Source of the DNA: Solwaraspora sp. WMMD791
Lineage (GTDB): Bacteria > Actinomycetota > Actinomycetes > Mycobacteriales > Micromonosporaceae
DNA length: 64,000 nt
Reading direction: 5' to 3'
NCBI RefSeq assembly: GCF_029581195.1
Contig: NZ_CP120737.1
Coordinates: forward strand, 5,619,001-5,683,000
Every line of letters starts with the position of its first letter. Within the stretch, counting starts at the first letter, position 1. The translations under genes and the position numbers were made by a program. Shown here piece by piece: positions 7,710 to 17,012 of this stretch. The notes under the pieces were generated by a model. It saw only the letters and a program-made list of their open reading frames with translations. It was not told where the DNA came from and ran no database searches.

Positions 7710-9280
7710 TGCCGGCGTCGGCACGCCGGTTCGCCGTACGCCGGTGGTCGCACTGGACCCTGCGGTCCCGGCTGGTGGTCGTCACCGCGGCGCTGACCGC
7801 CGTGGCGCTGGTGCTGGCCAACTCGGCGGGGTTCGTCCTGCTGCGGCGCAGCCTGACCGACCGGGTCGACGAGCAGTTGCGGCTGATGAGCCGGCCGTAC
7901 GCCAGCGCGGCCCCGCCGTCGCTGGACCCGGACGGACCCCGCCCCCGGCTGTTCCCCGGGTCCTCGTTGCAGCCGGCCCAGGTGGCTCTGCTGTACGGCC
8001 CCGACGGCACCCTCGTCCAACAGGCCGCCTCCGACCCGGACGTCGCGCTGCCGCAGCTGGGCGACTACCCGCAGCTGACCGCCCGGGCGGCCACCGCCCG
8101 CCCCTACACCGTCGCGGCGACCGACGGCGACGACTCCTGGCGGGTCCTCGCCGTCAGCCGGGCCGACGGCGGGGTCGCGGTGCTCGGGGTGTCGCTGCGC
8201 CAGGTCGACGCGACCGCCGACACCCTGCTGGCGATCGACGTCGCGGTGGTGCTGCTGATCCTGTTCCTGCTCGGCCTGGGCGCGGCGGCCACGGTCCGCC
8301 TCGGGCTGCGCCCGCTGACCCGGATGGGACACATCTCGGCGGAGATCACCGCCGGTGACCTGTCCCGTCGGGTGGCCGACGCCGACCCGCACACCGAGGT
8401 CGGCCGGCTCGGCGGCGCGCTGAACTCGATGCTGGACCGGATCGAGGCCGAGGTCGCCGCGCGGACCGCCTCCGAGCAACGGCTGCGGCAGTTCGTCGCG
8501 GACGCCTCGCACGAGCTGCGCACCCCGCTCACGTCGGTCCGTGGCTTCGCTGAGCTGTACCGCCGCGGCGGAGCGCCGCCCGGCCCCGAACTGGACGAGG
8601 CGATGCGCCGGATCGAGGCGGAGGCAGCCCGGATGGGTCTGCTGGTCGAGGACCTGCTGATGCTGGCCCGGCTGGACCACCGCCGGCAGCCGGTCCGCCG
8701 ACCGGTGGACCTGCTCGCCGTCGCCGCGGACACCATCCGCGACGCGTACGCCCGCAACCCCGACCGGCCGGTACGGATGGCGGCGGCCGGCGCGGGCGGC
8801 AGCGACGCCGCACCTGACCTGCAACCGGTCTCGGTCGCCGGCGACGAGCCGCAACTGCGTCAGGTCGCCGCGAACCTGGTCGCCAACGCCCAGCAGCACG
8901 CCGGGCCGCAGGCCGAGATCACGGTACGGGTGGGCGCCGTCCGGGTCGGGGTCGACGCCACACCCGGCCGACTGTTGGCGGCGGTCGGCCGGGACCTGTC
9001 GGCCGACGTGCCGGTGGCCGTGTTCGAGGTGGCCGACACCGGCCCCGGGGTGCCACAGGTCCACGCCGGTCGGATCTTCGAACGGCTCTACCGGGTCGAT
9101 CCGAGCCGGACCCGGGCCGGTGGCGGCGGGTCCGGGCTCGGGCTGGCGATCGCTGCCGCCATTGTGGACGGTCACGGCGGCCGGATCGAGCTGTTCGACC
9201 GGCCCGGCGGTGGCGCGGTGTTCCGGGTGCTGCTGCCCGGCCCGGTGTTGTGCCGGTCCGTGGCGACGCTCATGCTGTAA
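7709..9280 (+). CDS. Sensor histidine kinase
   Basis: A 523-residue membrane sensor kinase. Transmembrane segments lie at about residues 21-45 and 176-197, flanking an extracytoplasmic sensor domain of about 130 residues. A HAMP linker (about 198-250) leads to the H-box DASHELRTPL with His268. The ATP-binding lobe shows NLVANAQQHA (N-box), DTGPGVP (G1) and GSGLGLAI (G2). It phosphorylates the response regulator with which it overlaps by one base. The signal is not evident. The C-terminal RSVATLML extends past the usual end of the kinase fold. Confidence 0.95.
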   Translation: MPASARRFAVRRWSHWTLRSRLVVVTAALTAVALVLANSAGFVLLRRSLTDRVDEQLRLMSRPYASAAPPSLDPDGPRPRLFPGSSLQPAQVALLYGPDGTLVQQAASDPDVALPQLGDYPQLTARAATARPYTVAATDGDDSWRVLAVSRADGGVAVLGVSLRQVDATADTLLAIDVAVVLLILFLLGLGAAATVRLGLRPLTRMGHISAEITAGDLSRRVADADPHTEVGRLGGALNSMLDRIEAEVAARTASEQRLRQFVADASHELRTPLTSVRGFAELYRRGGAPPGPELDEAMRRIEAEAARMGLLVEDLLMLARLDHRRQPVRRPVDLLAVAADTIRDAYARNPDRPVRMAAAGAGGSDAAPDLQPVSVAGDEPQLRQVAANLVANAQQHAGPQAEITVRVGAVRVGVDATPGRLLAAVGRDLSADVPVAVFEVADTGPGVPQVHAGRIFERLYRVDPSRTRAGGGGSGLGLAIAAAIVDGHGGRIELFDRPGGGAVFRVLLPGPVLCRSVATLML

Positions 9281-9324
9281 CCGGCCGCTGTGACCCGGCG
9301 CTGCCGGGCCGGTCGGCCGCAGGC

Positions 9325-11253
9325 ATGAAGGAGTTGTCGTTGCCGCGACGCGTCCTGACCGGTTACCTCGCGGCACAGGCTGCCCTCGGGGCGGCGGTGT
9401 TCGCGGTGCCGTCACTGGCCGCGCTCTGGTGGGGCGCCATCGGCGCGGTCACCGTCGCCGCGGTCGGCTGGGGGATCCGCCGGCACCGGCCGCCGCGTCG
9501 CCGGCCCTGGCTGCTGCTGGCGGCCGGTGCGGCGGCGCTGGCCGTCGGGGACGTCTGTTACGAACTGTCCCTACTGGTCTCCGGGGCGGCCGGTGACTGG
9601 CTGGCCGGTCTGGCCGAGATCGCCTACCTGGCGACCTTCGGGCTGCTGGCCGCCGGGGTGCTCAGCCTGACCCGGGCCACCGTGGCGCTGCGCGACCGGT
9701 CCGGTCTGCTGGACACCCTGGTACTGGTCCTGGTGGTCGGGTTGGTCGCCTGGACGGTGCTGATCGGCCCGGTCGTGGCCGATGTGGACGTACCGGCGGC
9801 GGAGAAGGCGCTGCGGGTGGTCCACAGCCTCGGCGGGGTGCTGGTGCTGGTGGCGATGCTGCGGTTGGCGGCGGTCGCCTGGCGGGACCCGACAGTCGTC
9901 GGGTTGACCGTCGGCGCCGCCGGGATACTCGCCGCCGACGTCGCCTACGCGGTGGCGGAGCTGGGCGACGGCTGGCGGCCGGGCGGCCCGGCCGAGCTGG
10001 GCTGGTTCGTCTTCTACGTCGCCTGGGGCCTGGCGGCCCTGCATCCGTTCATGGCCCGGCTGGCGACCGTGACGCCGCCGGGGCCGGACGAGGTCGCCGC
10101 GACCCGGGTCGGTCTGGTCACGCTGACCTGCCTGACGGTGCCGGTCCTGCTGGTGATCCAGGCGTTCGCGGCCGGGCCGACGCTGCTGACCGACGGGCTG
10201 GTCGCCGCCGCCGTCGCCGGGCTGGCCACCCTGCTGGCGGCCACCCGGGTCGCCGACTCGGTGTCCGGGCACCGCGCCGCGCTGGACCGGGAACGGTCGC
10301 TGCGGCAGGCGGGGAGCCGGCTGCTGGCGGCCGCCACGGTCGGCGAGGTCGCGGTCGCCGTACGGGAGTCGGCGGCCCGGCTGCTGCCGGCGGGCATCCA
10401 CTACGACCTGCTGTTCGCCGTGCGGCGTCCGGAGTCGGACCCCGGGCTGGTCGACGTCGCCGACTGGCAGCCGCAGCTGGCGATCGACCATCCGTTGCCG
10501 GTCGACGCGGTGGACCGCCGTACCCGGATCGTTCCGGCCCGGCTGCTGCATCCGGAGCTGGCGGGCCGGTTCGCCACCGCCCCGGCGGTCCTGGTGGCGT
10601 CGCTGGCCGCTCCGGAGCCGACCGCGGGTTCCGGTACGGCGTTGCTGGTCGCCGCCGACCCGGAGGCGCTGGTCGCCGCCAAGGACGCGGTCGAGGTGCT
10701 GGCGGCCCAGGCGGCGTTGACGGTGCACCGGATAGCCGCGACCGAGGAGGCGGCCCGCCGGGACCGGGACCGCTACCTGGATCTGGCGGTCGGTGGTGCG
10801 GGGGACGCCGTTCTGGTCATCGGGGCCGACGATCGCATCCGGTACGCCAGCCCACCCGTCGGCCGGCTGCTCGGGGTCGAGCCGCCGCTGTTGGCGCACT
10901 GGCGGGAGGTCGTGCATCCGGACGATCATGCCCAGGTGGCGCGGACCCTCGCCGCGGCGGCCGACCGGGCCGGTAGAGACACGGCCGGTGCCGACCGGGC
11001 CGGTACGGCTGCGGCCGGTGCCGACGGGACCGGGGTCGGTGCCCAGTGGGTGTTACGCCGGCCGGACGGCAGCCACGTGCTGCTGGAGGTGCGTTGTCGG
11101 GATCTACGTCAGGTACCGGGGGTGCGGGGCCTGGTGCTGACCATGAGCGACGTCGCCGACCAGCGGCGGTACGAGTCCGAACTGGCCCGTCGTCGGCTCG
11201 ACCGCAGTGCCCCGGGCCGCAACCGGCGGAGCCTGCGGGACAGGTTCCGCTGA
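9325..11253 (+). CDS. Multi-pass membrane protein with GAF and PAS domains, no output domain
   Basis: A 642-residue protein. Roughly nine hydrophobic helices fill residues 1-300. A short helix RAALDRERSLRQAGSRLL leads into a GAF-like region (about 345-480), then a PAS domain (about 490-620, DAVLVIGADDRIRYASPPVGRLLG to VLTMSDVADQRRYE). Relatives in actinobacteria usually continue into GGDEF/EAL or kinase domains; this one stops 20 residues after PAS. The PAS region contains an alanine/glycine repeat (ADRAGRDTAGADRAGTAAAG). ATG 9325 is used, but AAGGAG lies six bases before an in-frame TTG at 9340, which may be the true start. It lies just downstream of the two-component pair and may feed signals to it. 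Confidence 0.75.
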   Translation: MKELSLPRRVLTGYLAAQAALGAAVFAVPSLAALWWGAIGAVTVAAVGWGIRRHRPPRRRPWLLLAAGAAALAVGDVCYELSLLVSGAAGDWLAGLAEIAYLATFGLLAAGVLSLTRATVALRDRSGLLDTLVLVLVVGLVAWTVLIGPVVADVDVPAAEKALRVVHSLGGVLVLVAMLRLAAVAWRDPTVVGLTVGAAGILAADVAYAVAELGDGWRPGGPAELGWFVFYVAWGLAALHPFMARLATVTPPGPDEVAATRVGLVTLTCLTVPVLLVIQAFAAGPTLLTDGLVAAAVAGLATLLAATRVADSVSGHRAALDRERSLRQAGSRLLAAATVGEVAVAVRESAARLLPAGIHYDLLFAVRRPESDPGLVDVADWQPQLAIDHPLPVDAVDRRTRIVPARLLHPELAGRFATAPAVLVASLAAPEPTAGSGTALLVAADPEALVAAKDAVEVLAAQAALTVHRIAATEEAARRDRDRYLDLAVGGAGDAVLVIGADDRIRYASPPVGRLLGVEPPLLAHWREVVHPDDHAQVARTLAAAADRAGRDTAGADRAGTAAAGADGTGVGAQWVLRRPDGSHVLLEVRCRDLRQVPGVRGLVLTMSDVADQRRYESELARRRLDRSAPGRNRRSLRDRFR

Positions 11254-11374
11254 CAGCAAATCAGCCTAAGTGGTCAAATGCCTGTTTGGTCCGTTGTTCC
11301 GTTCCGTGCTGAAGCGCAAACTAGCTACGGTTGCCCCGTTGTGCCGTGCCGTTGGCCTGGCATAAGATTTCCAT

Positions 11375-11422
11375 GCGCGCCCCTATCGCCCGCTTCCCCC
11401 GTGGCAGGCGATCGGGGCGCGC
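11375..11422 (+). ncRNA. Strong hairpin with T-tract: terminator or short RNA candidate
   Basis: Arms 11375-11390 and 11407-11422 pair over 16 positions with a single mismatch around a 16-base loop that contains CCCCC. TTTATT follows at once on the + strand. A promoter-like TTGTGC (11339-11344), 18-base gap and TAAGAT (11363-11368) would start a transcript right at the hairpin, so it may be a small independent RNA and not only the terminator of the PAS-protein gene 120 bases upstream. Confidence 0.5.
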
Positions 11423-11518
11423 TTTATTGTGCGTAGCGCCCTTTCCGGCAGCCCTCTCCACCAGCGCTTCGACGGTCTTCGGTAGAGCACAGTGGACTAA
11501 TGTGTGCAGTAGGTCCAT

Positions 11519-11551
11519 GATCGGCTGACGGCGACCCGTCGCCAGCCGATC
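11519..11551 (-). terminator. Hairpin at the end of the PMT gene
   Basis: GATCGGCTG and CAGCCGATC pair, with an inner GGCGAC/GTCGCC stem, over the last bases of the mannosyltransferase gene including its stop codon region. No T-tract follows, as is common in actinobacteria. Confidence 0.55.
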
Positions 11552-13268
11552 AGATCCAGCGACCGCCCAGCCACATCCGGCTCGACCAGTCCTCGTACGG
11601 CAGCGCCTCGCCGACGAAGATCGGATAGAAGTACGCGAAACAGACCGCCACCAGCAGCACGTACGCTCCGACGATCACCGCCCCGATCATCCGCCGGTCG
11701 TTGCTCGCCGGATCCTGCCCGGTGGTCTCGGCACCGGGCGTACCGCCGATGGCCCCCCGCCCACCCGGCAGCGCCTCGGCCGGTCGGGCATCGGCCGGCG
11801 TGACGATGGCACCGAGCACGTACGTCACCGCCAGCACCAGGAACGGCAGCGCGGGGGCGGTGTAGAAGGAGAACATCGTCCGGCCCTCGGTCGCGTAGTA
11901 GAACCAGGGCAGCAGGCCGGCGGCGACGCTGGCCAGGATCGCCCCGGCCCGCCAGTCCCGCCGGGCGATGCCCAGCCAGAACAGCGCCGCCAGTGCCGGC
12001 AGGAACGACCACCACAGCAGCGGCGTCCCCAGCAGCAGCACCTCGCCGGCACAGCTCGGCGCACCGCAGTTGGTCTGGTCGGACCAGTAGAACGCCACCG
12101 GCCGGCCGAGCAGCAGCCACTGCCACGGCCACGACTGGTACCGGTGCTCGGTCTCCAGCGTGCTGTGGAACCCGTACGCCTGGGTGTGGTAGTGCCACAG
12201 GTTCTGCAGCGCCCCGATCACCGGGGCCTCGCTCATGCCGTTGTCGGCCCGGTAGTGCCGCAGATAGCCGCCGTCGGTGCCCAGCCAGCCCGACCAGCTC
12301 GCGATGTACGTGGCGAGGATCAGCACCCCGCCGAGGAGCAACCAGCCCACCTCGTCGACGATCGTGTCCCGCCACGGCCGCCGGGCGCCGACCGAGCGGC
12401 GCAGACCGACCTCCCAGAGCACCACCAGCAGGCCGAAGACCGGGATGAACCACAGCGCGCTCCACTTGACGGCGAGCCCGCAGCCGAGCAGCAGCGCGGC
12501 CAGCAGCCGCCACCAGGGGACCGCGACCGGCGGGCGGCCGGCCCGACCGGGCAGGCTCGGGTCGAGCCCGGACTCGATGGCCCGCAGCCACCGTCGCCGG
12601 CTCCAGTCCCGGTCGACCACCAGCGCGGCGAACGCGGCGAGGACGAAGAACGCCAGGAAGATGTCGAGCAGCGCGGTGCGGGACAGCACCAGGTGGAACC
12701 CGTCCAGCGCGAGCAGCAGCCCGGCGGTGCAGCCGAGGACGGTGGACCGGAAGAGCCGCTCCGCCGTCCTGGTGAGGATCAGCACCATCAGGATGCCCGC
12801 GACCGCCGCCGCGATCCGCCAGCCGAACTCGGTGAAACCGAACTGCCGGATGCCGAGCGCGATGATCCACTTGCCGAGCGGGGGATGGACGACGTACGCC
12901 GGGGTGTTGTTCTGCTCGTCCCACTCGAAGCCGTACTGCAGGAGCTCGTTGCCCTCGTTGGCGTAGTAGACCTCGTCGAAGATCAGGCCCGGCGGGTGGG
13001 TGAGGTTGACCAGCCGCAGCACGGCGGCGATCAACACGACCGCCGCCGTGGCCAGCCAGGACCACGGCCGCAGCCGGTTGTCCAACGGCGCCAGCCGGCG
13101 GCGGACCACGGCCGGCAGGCCGCCGCCGACCGGGGACCCCCGGTCGGCGGTCGGGCCGGCACCACCGGAGGGGTCAGGGCCGGTGTCCGGCGGACTGGCC
13201 GGCCGGGCCGCCGTGACCGAAACCTCTGACTCACCGCTCGTCGCGCTGGAAGCTGTCGCCGGGATCAC
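11550..13268 (-). CDS. pmt: Dolichyl-phosphate-mannose-type protein O-mannosyltransferase
   Basis: A 572-residue GT39 membrane enzyme that moves mannose from polyprenyl-phospho-mannose onto Ser/Thr of exported proteins. After a proline-rich cytoplasmic N-terminus (about 50 residues) come roughly ten transmembrane helices. The catalytic acidic pair is in the first external loop, LIFDEVYYANEG (about residues 91-102), and HPPLGKWIIALG follows as in the family. The internal sequence AVKWSALWF is also typical. The GTG at 13268 is chosen because TACGAT ends seven bases upstream, giving a leaderless start. In M. tuberculosis the homologue (Rv1002c) sits near rsmI, metG and tatD; only tatD is retained nearby here. 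Confidence 0.93.
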   Translation of the reverse strand: MIPATASSATSGESEVSVTAARPASPPDTGPDPSGGAGPTADRGSPVGGGLPAVVRRRLAPLDNRLRPWSWLATAAVVLIAAVLRLVNLTHPPGLIFDEVYYANEGNELLQYGFEWDEQNNTPAYVVHPPLGKWIIALGIRQFGFTEFGWRIAAAVAGILMVLILTRTAERLFRSTVLGCTAGLLLALDGFHLVLSRTALLDIFLAFFVLAAFAALVVDRDWSRRRWLRAIESGLDPSLPGRAGRPPVAVPWWRLLAALLLGCGLAVKWSALWFIPVFGLLVVLWEVGLRRSVGARRPWRDTIVDEVGWLLLGGVLILATYIASWSGWLGTDGGYLRHYRADNGMSEAPVIGALQNLWHYHTQAYGFHSTLETEHRYQSWPWQWLLLGRPVAFYWSDQTNCGAPSCAGEVLLLGTPLLWWSFLPALAALFWLGIARRDWRAGAILASVAAGLLPWFYYATEGRTMFSFYTAPALPFLVLAVTYVLGAIVTPADARPAEALPGGRGAIGGTPGAETTGQDPASNDRRMIGAVIVGAYVLLVAVCFAYFYPIFVGEALPYEDWSSRMWLGGRWI

Positions 13269-13363
13269 CCCGTGATCGTAGGCTGCCGGACAGCGCCACG
13301 GGGAGCTACCGGCCCCGGATAATATTTCGAGTCGTCGATATCGATGATCGGCGTCAAGGTCCG

Positions 13364-14356
13364 CTACCAGCCGGCGACCAGGAAGCCGGCGCCCATCAGC
13401 AGCGGCGCCGCCACGGCCAGCAGGGTCGCCCCTCGCCGGGCCGCCCGGCTGGCGAGGCGTCGGGCCCCGCTGCCCCAGACCAGCACCAGCGCGAGCAGCA
13501 CGATCAGCGCCCAGCCGACCGTCCACCGCAGATGCAGCCCGGCCAGGTCGGCGGCCACGTACGCGGTGCCCCGGTCGAGGTGCAGCATCCAGGCGGCCAG
13601 CTCGGTGCCGGCCGTGCGGTCCAGCGGCGGTACGCCGAGCAACCGGACCGGACCGGCCCGGTCCCCGGAGGGTGCCACGAACTCGCCGAGACACCGCTGC
13701 CCCAGCCCGTCACCGGTGCAGCCGGTCACCGTCGCGGTGCCGGCCGTCCCGCGACCGGCGGCCAGCCACAGCGGCTCGGCGCTGACCCAGCCCAGGAACG
13801 CCGCCGCCGCGGCGACCAGCAGAATCCAGGCCAGCCCGGTCGCCGGGCGTCGGGTCCGCCGCCGACGCCGGCTGGCTCGTACCGGAGATCGGGCCGGCGG
13901 CGTACCCGTTCGGGCCGGCGGCGTACCCGGTCGGGCCGGCGGCGTCGCGACGGGCCGGACGGTGACCGGTGGCGCGGCCGGTCGGACCGTGACCGCCGGC
14001 GTGTCGGCTGCTGGCGTGTCGGCTGCCGGTGCGTCGGCCTCGGCTGTGATCACCGGGCCGGTCCCGGTCCCGACCGCAGTCCCGGTCCCGGCCGCGGTCC
14101 CGATGCCGGCCGCAGTCCCGATGCCGTGCTCGACGCCGGCGCTCCCGTCCCGCTCGGCGCCGCCGTGCCACCAGGTGGCCTCGGGGCCGGCCGCCGCCCA
14201 CGGGCTCGGCAGCCGCGACCGGCGCGGCGGCCGGCGTTGCGGCACGGGGGACGACTGCTCGGTCGGCGGCAGCGCCGGCCGCGCAGCCTGATCGTCGGCT
14301 CGGGCGTCGCCCGGCTCCGGTACGGGTGCTTCCCCGGTCACCCCGCCATTTGACAC
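13364..14356 (-). CDS. Hypothetical membrane protein with proline/alanine-rich repeats
   Basis: A 330-residue protein I do not recognise. The first 175 residues are disordered and repetitive: GIGTAAGIGTAAGTGTAVG, PAADTPAADTPA and PPARPGTPPARTGTPPARS, then a basic patch SRRRRRTRR. The last 150 residues hold about three transmembrane helices with an external domain between the first two that has two cysteines (TGCTGDGLGQRCLGEF), which may form a disulphide. The GTG at 14356 gives the longest frame and has no strong ribosome site. It lies in the same direction as PMT but 95 bases upstream, so cotranscription is possible. Confidence 0.7.
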   Translation of the reverse strand: MSNGGVTGEAPVPEPGDARADDQAARPALPPTEQSSPVPQRRPPRRSRLPSPWAAAGPEATWWHGGAERDGSAGVEHGIGTAAGIGTAAGTGTAVGTGTGPVITAEADAPAADTPAADTPAVTVRPAAPPVTVRPVATPPARPGTPPARTGTPPARSPVRASRRRRRTRRPATGLAWILLVAAAAAFLGWVSAEPLWLAAGRGTAGTATVTGCTGDGLGQRCLGEFVAPSGDRAGPVRLLGVPPLDRTAGTELAAWMLHLDRGTAYVAADLAGLHLRWTVGWALIVLLALVLVWGSGARRLASRAARRGATLLAVAAPLLMGAGFLVAGW

Positions 14357-14458
14357 CCCGGCGGGCGGGGTGGGGGCGAAGCCCCGGGGGCGTGTCGCGT
14401 CGGCGCGGCCCGGCGTCGGCGCGGTGGGGAGGCTCGTCGACCCGTTCGCGTACGCCCG

Positions 14459-14647
14459 GTGACAATCATCAGGCTGGTGCCACGAGTCACGTTCTCGCGG
14501 CGGTCGCCTGGCCTTGTGCCGACGGGCGCCGCCACATCGGCCACGTCTCCGGTCGAGGTCGGCCGACCGTTGGCCGCACCGAAGCCGGTGTTCCGCAGGC
14601 TCGACGAGTCGATCGTCGACGAGGAGCTGGCCCGGCTCAGCGGCTGA
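14459..14647 (+). CDS. Small hypothetical protein (62 residues)
   Basis: An open frame with G/C at nearly all third codon positions and an acidic C-terminus (RRLDESIVDEELARLSG) that looks protein-like. It is convergent with the gene at 14654 and has only six bases to that stop. No domain is recognised and no clear start signal is seen, so reality is uncertain. Confidence 0.4.
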   Translation: MTIIRLVPRVTFSRRSPGLVPTGAATSATSPVEVGRPLAAPKPVFRRLDESIVDEELARLSG

Positions 14648-14653
14648 GCCTGC

Positions 14654-15943
14654 TCACCACTCGTACGGCAGGTCGGTCGGGCTCTCGTCGGAGATCTCCG
14701 CCGTCGGTGCCCAGACCTCGTACAGCCCGCGTTCGTGGCACTGGGCACCGAGCGCGGCGACCGCCTCGGGAGTGGGCCGGCACAGCCGCAGCCGGCTCCA
14801 CCCGGACTCCTGGCGCAGCACCTGGCAGCGGGCGTCCCGCCAGGTGGTGAAGCGCAGCCGCCGGGCCAGCGACTCCACCGGGTAGCGGGCGGCCCGGGTC
14901 ATCGCCAGCACCCGGAACTCGCGGGGTGGGTCGGCGACCGCCTCGTAGGGCTGCCCCTGGTAGGTGCCGACCAGTTGGGTCGACTGCGGCAGGTCGCCGG
15001 TGCGCAGGTACTCCTGGTCGGACGGTACGTCCGGGATGCCGTCGAGCAGGTGCCGTCGCTGCGGGCCGGCCATCCGGATCCAGCCACGCTGCTCCGGCTG
15101 GTACGTGTAGAGCACCACCTCGGCACCGTCCGGGGTGTACGCCAGCAGCGTGGCGTTGGCCGGTAGCGGCAGGTCGGTGCAGCCGGCGGTGACGAACTCC
15201 GGGATCAGGTGGTGCTCGCTGGGGGTGAATCCGGTGCCGAGCACCGGCGGCCCGATCCGGTCGCGCGGCGGCATGGCCACCAGACCCCGGTACGCCGACC
15301 CGACCGGGATCTCGTAGTCGGCGGCTCCGATGGCCCGCCAGCGCAGCGCGTACGCCACCTCCAGGTTGTCCCGCCCGGCCCCGTCGTCGGTGCGCAGCAG
15401 GGCCAGGTCCGCCGGGGTACGCAGGTGAGCGATGTCGTACTCGCGGTAGCAGAAGCCGGCGGGGGACCAGCCGCGCAGGTAACCGGCGGCCTGCCGGCCG
15501 GAGAGCACCTTCATCATCCGGGTACCGCGCCGCACGGTGGCGGTACGGCGTACGGCCGTTATCGCCGGGTCGCCGTCACCGGCCGGCGTCTGGCTCAGCT
15601 GGTGCAGGTCGTGCCAGCTGGCCGCCTTGGTCAGCGGCACCATCAGCGGGGTGTCCGGGGTCGCGTCGACCCGGTCGGTGTCATCGGCCGGAGCACCGCC
15701 GCCGGTGAAGTCGCCGGCACCGACGGTCGGTCCGCCGGGCACCGGGCCGACCTCGCAGGCGTGCACGAACCGGAACCACCGGCCGCGGTCGTCGGGCCGG
15801 AAACCGGGCGCCGGGTCGGCACTGGTCAGCCGGTACGCCGCACCTCGGGCGATTTCCTCGGCCGGGTAGACCGCGCCCTCGAAACGCAGCCGCAGGCCGA
15901 TCGGGGCGTCGGTGACGCCGCCGCGCGCAGAGCTCACGGTCAC
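14654..15943 (-). CDS. Hypothetical protein, 429 residues
   Basis: Not recognised. It is a soluble protein without signal peptide or membrane segments. Conserved-looking patches include RFEGAVYPAEEIARGAAYRL near the start, GAGDFTGGG, AADYEIPVGSAYRGLVAMPP and FREYDIAH-like aromatic stretches in the middle. The distribution of Trp, Tyr and Arg is that of a folded protein. The first GTG (15943) is used because TACCTT lies exactly seven bases upstream, a leaderless signature; a TTG at 15952 is the alternative. It stands alone on the minus strand between convergent and divergent neighbours. Confidence 0.75.
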   Translation of the reverse strand: MTVSSARGGVTDAPIGLRLRFEGAVYPAEEIARGAAYRLTSADPAPGFRPDDRGRWFRFVHACEVGPVPGGPTVGAGDFTGGGAPADDTDRVDATPDTPLMVPLTKAASWHDLHQLSQTPAGDGDPAITAVRRTATVRRGTRMMKVLSGRQAAGYLRGWSPAGFCYREYDIAHLRTPADLALLRTDDGAGRDNLEVAYALRWRAIGAADYEIPVGSAYRGLVAMPPRDRIGPPVLGTGFTPSEHHLIPEFVTAGCTDLPLPANATLLAYTPDGAEVVLYTYQPEQRGWIRMAGPQRRHLLDGIPDVPSDQEYLRTGDLPQSTQLVGTYQGQPYEAVADPPREFRVLAMTRAARYPVESLARRLRFTTWRDARCQVLRQESGWSRLRLCRPTPEAVAALGAQCHERGLYEVWAPTAEISDESPTDLPYEW

Positions 15944-16118
15944 TTCGCTCAAGGTAGTCGGCGAGTCACGGCACCGGGTGAACACGCGGTTACCGCAGGA
16001 TGTCCATTGCCGCCGTCGCGTCGCAGGGCCCGCACCCGCCGCCGGGTAGCCGCACCGCCGCCGCCGCACGGGTGGGCCGGTGCCGGGGGCGGCCCGGGCC
16101 GTGTGATGCTAAACGACG

Positions 16119-17012
16119 ATGACGCAGCCAGCCGAGACCCGCCGTGAACGGGCGGCCCGCCGGGCCGGGGAGTTCCCGCCGCCACCCGAGCCGTTGCCCG
16201 TACCGGTGATCGACAGCCACACCCACCTGGACCTGACCGTCGCCGAGCCGTCGGCGCCCGGCCGGGCGGCCGGCGACCCGGTGGCGGCGCTGCTCGCGCA
16301 GGCGGCGGCGGTCGGGGTCGACCGGCTGGTCCAGGTCGGAGTGGACCTCGACTCGTCGCGGTGGGGCGCCGACCTGGCCGCGCGGGTGCCGGCGGTGGTC
16401 GCCACGGTGGCGCTGCACCCCAACGAGGCGCCCCGGCTGGCCGACCTGGACGAGGCGCTGCGCGCCATCGAGTCGCTGGCCGCCGTCGACGCGGTACGCG
16501 GTGTCGGGGAGACCGGGCTGGACCACTTCCGGACCGGGCCGGACGGCCGGGCGGCGCAACAGGCAAGCTTCCGGGCGCACATCGCGATCGCCAAGCGGTA
16601 CGGCAAGCCACTGGTGATCCACGACCGGGACGCCCACGCCGACGTGCTGCGGGTGCTGGACGCCGAGGGTGCCCCGGAGACCGTCGTCATGCACTGTTTC
16701 TCCGGCGACGCGGAGTTCGCCGCCGAGTGCGTCCGGCGCGGTTTCGTGCTGAGCTTCGCCGGTACGGTGACCTTCGGCAACGCCGCCGGCCTGCGGGCGG
16801 CGGCCGCGGTGACCCCGGTGGACCAGCTGCTGGTGGAGACCGACGCCCCGTACCTGACGCCGGTGCCGCACCGGGGCCGGCCCAACGCCTCCTACCTGGT
16901 GCCCCACACGGTCCGGACGTTGGCCGAGGTGACGGGCACCGGGCTCGACGAGCTGTGCGCGGCGATCTCGGCCACCGGTGACCGGGTCTTCGGGCCGTGG
17001 GCGGGCCGGTGA
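16119..17012 (+). CDS. tatD: TatD-family metal-dependent hydrolase/DNase
   Basis: A 297-residue TIM-barrel hydrolase with the family's metal ligands in order: DSHTHLD (about residue 32), GETGLD (about 130), VIHDRDAH (about 167), VMHCFSG (about 191) and ETDAPYL (about 243). TatD proteins are 3'-5' exonucleases or D-aminoacyl-tRNA-like hydrolases with roles in DNA repair and turnover. The first 25 residues are extra and basic. Its stop overlaps the rsmA start (GTGA), so the two are coupled. In mycobacteria rpfB separates tatD from rsmA; it is absent here. Confidence 0.94.
   Translation: MTQPAETRRERAARRAGEFPPPPEPLPVPVIDSHTHLDLTVAEPSAPGRAAGDPVAALLAQAAAVGVDRLVQVGVDLDSSRWGADLAARVPAVVATVALHPNEAPRLADLDEALRAIESLAAVDAVRGVGETGLDHFRTGPDGRAAQQASFRAHIAIAKRYGKPLVIHDRDAHADVLRVLDAEGAPETVVMHCFSGDAEFAAECVRRGFVLSFAGTVTFGNAAGLRAAAAVTPVDQLLVETDAPYLTPVPHRGRPNASYLVPHTVRTLAEVTGTGLDELCAAISATGDRVFGPWAGR

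Noticed and set aside
11375-11422. 6C RNA
   Set aside because: The actinobacterial 6C RNA has two hairpins with runs of at least six cytosines. Only one hairpin with five is seen.
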